A stretch of 59,527 nt of DNA from an uncultured Bacteroides sp. (lineage in GTDB: Bacteria > Bacteroidota > Bacteroidia > Bacteroidales > Bacteroidaceae). The DNA is taken from assembly GCA_944321495.1 (NCBI GenBank), contig CALULP010000018.1, positions 1-59,527 on the forward strand, read 5' to 3'. The notes beneath the pieces are model-generated. The model had not been told where the DNA came from and ran no database searches. It saw only the letters and a program-made list of their open reading frames with translations. Shown piece by piece: positions 53,280 through 59,527 of the stretch (its first letter is position 1; each line of letters starts with the position of its first letter). Both the position numbers and the translations under genes were made by a program.

Positions 53280-54288
53280 CGCTATCCACGCACAGGCTCA
53301 GCAGGTACTTGCCGGGCTGGCGTATCTTGCCGTGGCTGGCGCGCAGGGCGTAGAAGCCCTTCCACAGGGGGTGGCCGATGGCGCCGAAGTTGCTTTTCAG
53401 CACGATGGCATACTGCTCGGGCAGGGGCACGTGCCACAGGCGGAGGTTCTCGCGCAGGCCGTCGAGGTTGCGGGGCAGCCCGTCGGGCGGGGGCGTGAGG
53501 GCGTCGATGTCTTCCTGGGTGTAAACCCTTGCCTTCCTCGCCGCCGGGGCGGCACCTCCCGCCGGACACGGCGGCGAAGGACGGGTGCCCCCGCCTGCGG
53601 GGGAAGCCGCAGGAGGAAGGGGGTGTGCTATGCTGTGCTGTTCTGTGCTATGCTGTACTATGCTATGTGTACCGGGGTACGTTTTTCCGGCATTTATGGG
53701 CATTTCTGTTGCATTAATCGGCATTTCTGTTACAGTTTCGGCGATTTCCGGCACATTTCCGGGATTGTCCGCCACCGGCCCCGCGATGTCACAGGATTTC
53801 CGCGGATTGTCACGCAATTTCACGCCGATGTCACGCATTGTCCGGTCTGCATCCCCACCCTGCGCGTCGGTTGTCCCGGCGGGGACAGGCACCTCGTCGG
53901 GCGGAAGCAGGCAGAAACGCCCGTCTATCTGCACCGAGGAGCGGCGCTTGGCGGAGAAGACGTACTGCCGCTGTATGCCCTCGGAGGTGAGGATGCCGAA
54001 GCGCTCGTACAGCCCGGCGTGAAACAGGCCGTAGTCCAACGCCAGGCGCACCACCTGGCGCACGTCGTCGGTGTCCTGCGTGAAGAGGCAGTCCGCCACG
54101 TCCTCGAAAAACAGGTCGGTCGCCTCCACGTAGTAGCCCTTGCCGGCGTAGATGGCGCTGTACACGTGCAGCAGCACGGCCAGGGCGCCGTCGCCGCGGT
54201 GCTTCATGATGCGCCGCACGGCGCGGTTGTTGACAAACTGGGTGTCGAGCGGGAAATAATCCAATCCGGGTTTCTTGATGCGGGCCAT
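53275..54288 (-). CDS. DUF4373 (Lin1244/Lin1753 N-terminal-like) protein with repeat linker
   Basis: 337 aa. N-terminal domain at about 1-110 (MARIKKPGLDYFPLDTQF; VLLHVYSAIYAGKGYYVEA; DTDDVRQVVRLALDYGLF) is found in replication-initiation-like phage and ICE proteins. The middle (about 125-250) is low complexity: EMPINATEMPINAGK and an HSIVQHSTEQHSIAH run encoded by 5-bp tandem DNA repeats. The C-terminal part (about 265-337) is a short helical domain (VYTQEDIDALTPPPDG; HPLWKGFYALRASHGKIRQPG). The start at 54288 replaces a longer frame that runs through a B hairpin. Role unknown; a DNA-replication link is inferred. Confidence 0.75.
   Translation of the reverse strand: MARIKKPGLDYFPLDTQFVNNRAVRRIMKHRGDGALAVLLHVYSAIYAGKGYYVEATDLFFEDVADCLFTQDTDDVRQVVRLALDYGLFHAGLYERFGILTSEGIQRQYVFSAKRRSSVQIDGRFCLLPPDEVPVPAGTTDAQGGDADRTMRDIGVKLRDNPRKSCDIAGPVADNPGNVPEIAETVTEMPINATEMPINAGKTYPGTHSIVQHSTEQHSIAHPLPPAASPAGGGTRPSPPCPAGGAAPAARKARVYTQEDIDALTPPPDGLPRNLDGLRENLRLWHVPLPEQYAIVLKSNFGAIGHPLWKGFYALRASHGKIRQPGKYLLSLCVDSG
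53624..53670. repeat. Pentanucleotide repeat inside the DUF4373 gene
   Basis: About nine units of TGTGC/TATGC/TGTTC/TGTAC in a row. Five bases is not a multiple of three, so gain or loss of one unit would shift the reading frame in the middle of the gene. Confidence 0.8.
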
Positions 54289-54333
54289 AGTACAATGAAG
54301 AATTAAGAATGAAGAATACATTTTTTTCTTGCA

Positions 54334-54450
54334 CTTTTTCTTTCGCTTGTCTGAAAGAAAAAGCTGCCAAAAAGAAAGGATCCCGGCGGTCAATGCCGGG
54401 CGTCCCAACACTACCGCGGTAGCGATACTACGCTACCACGGTGGCGACGG
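54334..54450. repeat. Solo B hairpin and CCGCGGTAG fragment
   Basis: CTTTTTCTTTC (54334-54344) pairs with 54353-54363, loop GCTTGTCT. It continues a short way like a B half (CCAAAAAGAAAGGATCCCGG) and then stops at CAATGCCGGGCGTCC. It lies 45 nt before the DUF4373 start on the minus strand. Next to it (54408-54450) are ACTACCGCGGTAGCG and TACCACGGTGGCGACGG inverted pieces. Confidence 0.75.
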
Positions 54451-54473
54451 TTCACTAATTTGACGGCAAAAGG

Positions 54474-54504
54474 TTTGCAAGTTTAAAATATTTGCCTACC
54501 TTTG
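54474..54504 (+). promoter_or_regulatory. Promoter of the CI/S24 repressor gene
   Basis: TTTG (54474-54477), 19-nt spacer, TACCTTTG (54497-54504), a full consensus match. It implies an unusually long leader of about 140 nt to the ATG at 54652. Confidence 0.75.
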
Positions 54505-54586
54505 CATCGACAAAGATAAATCATTTTTCGGACAAGGAGCAAATGTTTTCATAAAATAAATTATTAACCCCTCCGATGAACGCTCT

Positions 54587-54604
54587 GTTTTAAGCGGTTA
54601 AAAC
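54587..54604. promoter_or_regulatory. Palindrome, candidate repressor operator
   Basis: GTTTTAA-GCGG-TTAAAAC is a perfect 7-bp inverted repeat with a 4-nt centre, in the leader of the repressor gene, 47 bp before its ATG. CI-type repressors bind such sites and often control their own gene; this is inference. Confidence 0.45.
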
Positions 54605-54651
54605 GACAGGAGCCGCAGGGTTTTCAGAGGAGAAAAAAAACAGAAGAAATT

Positions 54652-55383
54652 ATGGTAAAAGAGAAACCGAACCGGGACGCGATTTTCTGCGTGGCAGACA
54701 TCGTGAAGCGCGCCAAGCTGGAACTGGACTTCCGCACCGACGCGCAGCTGGCCGACTACCTGGGCGTGTCGCGCTCGACGCTGTGCAACTGGATTGCGCG
54801 CAACAGCATCGACTTCCCCCTGGTGCTGGAAAAGCTGAAGGACATTGACTACAACTGGCTGCTGACGGGCAAGGGCGAGCCGCACCCCGTGCGCAGGTAT
54901 TGCGACAGCGAGCTGGTGCAGGGCGACGTGGAGCTGCTGCACACGCCCCGATGCTCGCAAGGGATGGACGACCGCAGCGTGACGCTCTACGACATCACCG
55001 CCGCCGCCAACCTCAAGACCATACTGGAGCAGGGCAACCAGCACGTGCTGGGCAAAATCTTCGTGCCCAACATCCCCGCGTGCGACGGCGCGGTCTACAT
55101 CAGCGGCGACTCGATGTACCCCATCCTGAAGTCGGGCGACATCGTGGGCTTCAAGTTCATCTACGACCTGCGGGACATCATCTACGGCGAGATGTACCTC
55201 GTGTCGTTCAACCGCGGCGGCGACGACTACCTGGCCGTGAAGTACGTCAACCGCTCCGACGAGGAGGGCTGCATCCGCCTGGTGAGCTACAACGAGCACC
55301 ACAGCCCCATGGACGTCCGCGTCAGCGACATCAGCCAGATGGGCATCGTGAAGTTCTCCATCCGCAGGCATACGATGATTTGA
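54652..55383 (+). CDS. CI-like repressor with S24 (LexA-type) peptidase domain
   Basis: 243 aa. N-terminal helix-turn-helix of the phage CI-repressor type at about 15-75 (DAQLADYLGVSRSTLCNWIARNSI; DYNWLLTGKGEP). C-terminal S24 domain at about 130-240 with the serine in ISGDSMYPILKSGDIVGF (near 154) and the lysine in DYLAVKYV (near 196), so the Ser/Lys dyad is intact. Such proteins can cut themselves on DNA damage, but no clear Ala-Gly cleavage site is seen in the linker. No other phage genes are near, so it may be a domesticated stress regulator. It is divergent from the DUF4373 gene. Confidence 0.88.
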   Translation: MVKEKPNRDAIFCVADIVKRAKLELDFRTDAQLADYLGVSRSTLCNWIARNSIDFPLVLEKLKDIDYNWLLTGKGEPHPVRRYCDSELVQGDVELLHTPRCSQGMDDRSVTLYDITAAANLKTILEQGNQHVLGKIFVPNIPACDGAVYISGDSMYPILKSGDIVGFKFIYDLRDIIYGEMYLVSFNRGGDDYLAVKYVNRSDEEGCIRLVSYNEHHSPMDVRVSDISQMGIVKFSIRRHTMI

Positions 55384-55395
55384 GAATAGCGGTTA

Positions 55396-55497
55396 GGGTT
55401 TAGTGATTAGTGATTAGTGATTAGTGATTAGTGATTAATGCACCGCAATAAGAGCAATACAGTATATTAATCACTAATCACTAAACCCTAATCACTT
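55396..55497. repeat. TTAGTGA heptamer hairpin between convergent genes
   Basis: Left arm of about five GATTAGT units (55396-55439), right arm of about four TCACTAA units (55468-55497). The core (about 55440-55467) differs from the other copies. Both adjacent genes end here, so it could serve as a two-way transcript end. The right arm overlaps the stop codon of the gene at 55492. Confidence 0.75.
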
Positions 55498-56352
55498 ACT
55501 CCACGCCCCGCCCGCATACCCGGGCACATCGGGCCGTATCATGGGGCCGGCGCGGAAGCCGCCGTCCTTGTGCACGGCACGGCGGATGATTTCGTAGAGG
55601 ATGGGCCCCACGTCCAGCCCCAGGTCGAACTTGGGGAACTTCACCGTGGGAATCACCACGGGCAGCGTGGTCCACCGCCCGGTGGAGGGGTCGTAATAAC
55701 GCTGCACGCCCAGCTCCAGGCTGAACCGCTCGCCCAGGTCGAAGCCCACCGAGCCGCCGTAATGCCAGTCCGGACGGTTGGGGAAGTAGCCCACGGCGGT
55801 GCCGCCGAAGACGTTGAACCACAGATGCTCCTGCGCCCGGTAGGTGAGCTGCCCGCCAAAGTCGGCCGCCATGCGCGTCAGGTGCGACATGGTGAGCTTG
55901 GTGGCGGTGACGGTGGCCTGCAGGTACAGGCGGTCGTTCAGCCGGCGGGCGTAGCCCAGGGTGGCGTCGTTCATCATCCCCAGCCCGGGCAGGCTGGTCT
56001 GGTGGCCCGCGCCCAGCAGGCGGTTATCGCCCCAGGCGGCAATGGTGCCGCCCGTGCTGTAATCGCCCTTGAACAGGGGCGAGGGATTCTTGTAATAAGG
56101 CGGGATGTACCGGCGGGGTACGGGCGGCGGGGTGAAGGTCATGGGGTGTTCGTCCGCTGCCACGCCACCGGCGGGAAGGTCGGGCAAGGCGGCGGCGCCC
56201 GCCTGCGCGCCCACGGGTTGCAGCCCGGCGCCCGCGGGAACCGTTTGCAACGAATCGGGCACCTCGGGCACGCGGTCTTCCTGCGCCCGGGCAGAAGGGG
56301 CGGCGAAAAGCAGGGCGGCGCCAAGGACGGCGAGAAGAAAAATCCGTTTCAT
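55492..56352 (-). CDS. Outer-membrane beta-barrel-like secreted protein
   Basis: 286 aa from the ATG at 56352 (a TTG two codons upstream is in frame but less likely). Signal peptide about 1-24 (LLFAAPSARAQ). A Pro/Ala-rich segment follows (about 30-85), then amphipathic beta-strand-like stretches: YLQATVTATKLTM, GGQLTYRAQEHLWFNVFGG, YGGSVGFDLGERFSLELGVQRYYD. No known enzymatic motif. The gene is divergent from mnmG; I have seen similar proteins annotated as hypothetical in Bacteroidales. Function unknown. Confidence 0.65.
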   Translation of the reverse strand: MKRIFLLAVLGAALLFAAPSARAQEDRVPEVPDSLQTVPAGAGLQPVGAQAGAAALPDLPAGGVAADEHPMTFTPPPVPRRYIPPYYKNPSPLFKGDYSTGGTIAAWGDNRLLGAGHQTSLPGLGMMNDATLGYARRLNDRLYLQATVTATKLTMSHLTRMAADFGGQLTYRAQEHLWFNVFGGTAVGYFPNRPDWHYGGSVGFDLGERFSLELGVQRYYDPSTGRWTTLPVVIPTVKFPKFDLGLDVGPILYEIIRRAVHKDGGFRAGPMIRPDVPGYAGGAWSK

Positions 56353-56375
56353 AGGCAAAAGGGCTTTGACTCTGA

Positions 56376-56406
56376 CAAAGGTAGCAAGCAGGCAGGACTT
56401 TCCAAA
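56376..56406 (-). promoter_or_regulatory. Promoter of the beta-barrel protein gene
   Basis: Minus strand: TTTG (56403-56406), 19-nt spacer, TACCTTTG (56376-56383), a full consensus match. The ATG is only 23 nt after the -7 box, so the leader is very short. Confidence 0.75.
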
Positions 56407-56727
56407 CGGCGGTAAGCATTTTTAAGCGTAAATAGCACTTCCTCCGCCCCACCCGCTCCGCGCCGCGCTGTTCCGCCGTTTTCCGGCGATGGAAACATAC
56501 TTCGCATTTTGTTGCAAAAAACAAAGGGAAACACCCGGCAAGGAGCGATTTTGCTACAAAATTCCACCCATTTAGCCAAACAAACGGCAGAATATCCCCA
56601 TCTTTGCTTACACCGCGTCCCTTGCATAATGCCTTTTCCCGCCGATTTTCCGCGCCTCCCCGCCCCCCGGCCGGAAAAAACGGCAGGAAACACGCCTTAT
56701 TTAACATTTCATAAGGTTTCACGGAAC

Positions 56728-56809
56728 CCATTGTCCATTGTCAATTGTCCATTATCAATTCTCAATTGTTAATTGTTAATTGTCAATTCTCAATTAATTA
56801 GTACCTTTG
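56728..56809. repeat. CAATTGT-type repeat tract overlapping the mnmG promoter
   Basis: About ten degenerate units of ATTGTCC/ATTGTCA/ATTCTCA/ATTGTTA cover 56728-56798. The -7 box TACCTTTG (56802-56809) follows directly, and the -33 box (ATTG, 56779-56782, 19-nt spacer) lies inside the repeat. Changes in unit number would move or change the -33 region. The remaining gap 56407-56727 holds no recognised feature. Confidence 0.65.
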
Positions 56810-56834
56810 CAAAGGAAAAAAGAACGATACGAGA

Positions 56835-58709
<1,875 letters not shown>

Positions 58710-58728
58710 AGGCGAAGGAATGGCGCAA

Positions 58729-58744
58729 CGTTCCACGTGAAACA
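58729..58744. promoter_or_regulatory. parS-like centromere site
   Basis: CGTTCCACGTGAAACA matches the Bacillus parS sequence TGTTCCACGTGAAACA at 15 of 16 positions and is nearly palindromic around CACGTG. It is the only such match I found among the CACGTG cores in the window. It lies between mnmG and apt. ParB would load here; no parA/parB genes are in the window. Confidence 0.65.
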
Positions 58745-58777
58745 AAACGTTTAATAAACAAAATAAAAACACTGATT

Positions 58778-59302
58778 ATGAGCAAAGAAACACTGCGGAA
58801 AAGCATCCGCGAAATCCCCGATTTCCCCAAGCCCGGCATCCTGTTCTACGACGTGACCACCATGTTCAAGGACGTTGCCGCCATGCAGGAACTGTCGGAC
58901 ACGCTGTATGAAATGTACAAGGACAAGGGCATCACCAAAGTGGTGGGCATCGAGTCGCGCGGGTTCATCATGGGCGGACTGCTTGCCACGAGGTTAGGCG
59001 CCGGATTCGTGCCCGTGCGCAAGCCCGGCAAACTGCCCGCCGAGACCATCGAAATCAGCTACGCCAAGGAATACGGCACGGACACCATACAGATTCACAA
59101 AGACGCCATCGAGCCGGGCGACGTGGTACTGATGCACGACGACCTGCTGGCCACCGGAGGCACTATGAAGGCCGCCTGCCAGCTGGTGCAAAGCATGCGC
59201 CCGGAGAAGGTGTACGTCAACTTCATCATCGAGCTGCAAGCCCTGCACGGCCGCGATGTATTCGGCCCCGACGTGGAACTGGAAACCATACTGAAACTGT
59301 AA
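58778..59302 (+). CDS. apt: Adenine phosphoribosyltransferase
   Basis: 174 aa, cytoplasmic; converts adenine and PRPP to AMP in purine salvage. Marks: IREIPDFPKPGILFYDVTTM at the N-terminus, IESRGFIMGG near 59-68, FVPVRKPGKLP near 77-87, and the PRPP-binding motif VVLMHDDLLATGGTM near 115-130. Normal length. Follows mnmG after 68 bp; in many Bacteroides the order mnmG-apt-uvrC continues, but here the window ends in repeats and a probable IS. Confidence 0.96.
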   Translation: MSKETLRKSIREIPDFPKPGILFYDVTTMFKDVAAMQELSDTLYEMYKDKGITKVVGIESRGFIMGGLLATRLGAGFVPVRKPGKLPAETIEISYAKEYGTDTIQIHKDAIEPGDVVLMHDDLLATGGTMKAACQLVQSMRPEKVYVNFIIELQALHGRDVFGPDVELETILKL

Positions 59303-59308
59303 ATAGCG

Positions 59309-59403
59309 GTTAGTGATTGGTGATTAGTGATTAGCGGGTTAGTGATTAGTGATTAATAGGAAGCAAACGCCAACCATCTGGCATTAATCACTAATCACTA
59401 AAT
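59309..59403. repeat. TTAGTGA heptamer hairpin after apt
   Basis: Left arm of about five GATTAGT units (59309-59353), right arm TTAATCACTAATCACTAA (59384-59401); core contains CCAACCATCTGGCATTAATC. It starts 7 nt after the apt stop and could mark the transcript end. The right arm is cut short where the probable IS begins. Confidence 0.75.
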
Positions 59404-59404
59404 A

Positions 59405-59527
59405 CTACTGGTGCGATAAAATCGCATTAGTTTTAAATCTCATCAAATAACGAGAGTTCTTTGACATTTTGGTTTGAAATGATTGATGAGTCTAGCTTGG
59501 TTATCAACGACCGCAGGTCAGTCCTTT
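59405..59527. mobile_element. Probable end of an insertion sequence at the right window edge
   Basis: AT-rich stretch that begins at the break in the heptamer array with ACTACTGGTGCGATAAAATC and contains AGAGTTCTTTGACATTTTGG. Its first bases (ACTACTG) and the GTTCTTTGA motif match the reverse complement of the left window edge. No transposase codons can be read with confidence before the window ends. Confidence 0.35.

Overview
The window reads as chromosomal DNA of a GC-rich member of Bacteroidales (Bacteroidaceae-like). Support for this: promoters of the TTTG-N19/20-TAnnTTTG type, two SusC/SusD pairs, an ECF sigma/FecR/STN-receptor regulatory set, DUF3823, DUF4271 and DUF4373 proteins, an HU-like protein beside a 33-residue 'smalltalk' peptide, and the order LOG protein-DUF4271-hemD-rnpA-yidD. 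No phage, plasmid or complete transposase gene is present. Both edges look like insertion-sequence ends, so the window may be a contig broken at IS copies.

Layout. 617-5066: queH, a LolC/E-type permease, an aminotransferase and a fucose-isomerase-like protein. 5107-14029 (minus strand): an export operon read from a sigma-54-type promoter, in the order adaptor, permease, permease, ATPase, permease, permease. 14220-17229: a glucosaminidase/LysM protein, an ECF sigma factor and a divergent FecR anti-sigma factor. 17367-30492: a polysaccharide-utilisation locus with an STN-type SusC, SusD, a DUF3823 lipoprotein and two paralogous ~1000-residue proteins that fuse tandem beta-helices to a beta-propeller. 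30746-36859: SpmA/B fusion, ybeY, beta-glucuronidase and a TonB-C protein. 36881-39695 (minus): LOG, DUF4271, hemD, rnpA, yidD. 39889-40780: smalltalk and HU. 41347-47866: an AAA+ ATPase followed by two overlapping DUF262 genes, a candidate defence locus. 48292-52855: a second SusC/D pair. 53275-55383: DUF4373 protein and a divergent CI/S24 repressor. 55492-59302: outer-membrane protein, mnmG, a parS-like site and apt.

The most unusual feature is the intergenic DNA. Five composite elements of about 440-650 bp each sit between co-directional genes, always in the same orientation to transcription: a 13-bp 'A' hairpin just after the upstream stop codon (the left arm is lost in the first copy), two inverted halves, and an 11-bp 'B' hairpin 22-41 nt before the downstream start. 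Each half carries a stem-loop whose outer stem differs in sequence between copies but stays complementary, always enclosing exactly 46 nt with a conserved loop (ten of ten halves). That is covariation, so the fold appears to be selected. Other gaps hold further hairpin-forming families: TTAGTGA heptamers, ACAAGG-type octamers, a 24-bp hairpin array, and a 140-180 bp palindromic MITE-like element.
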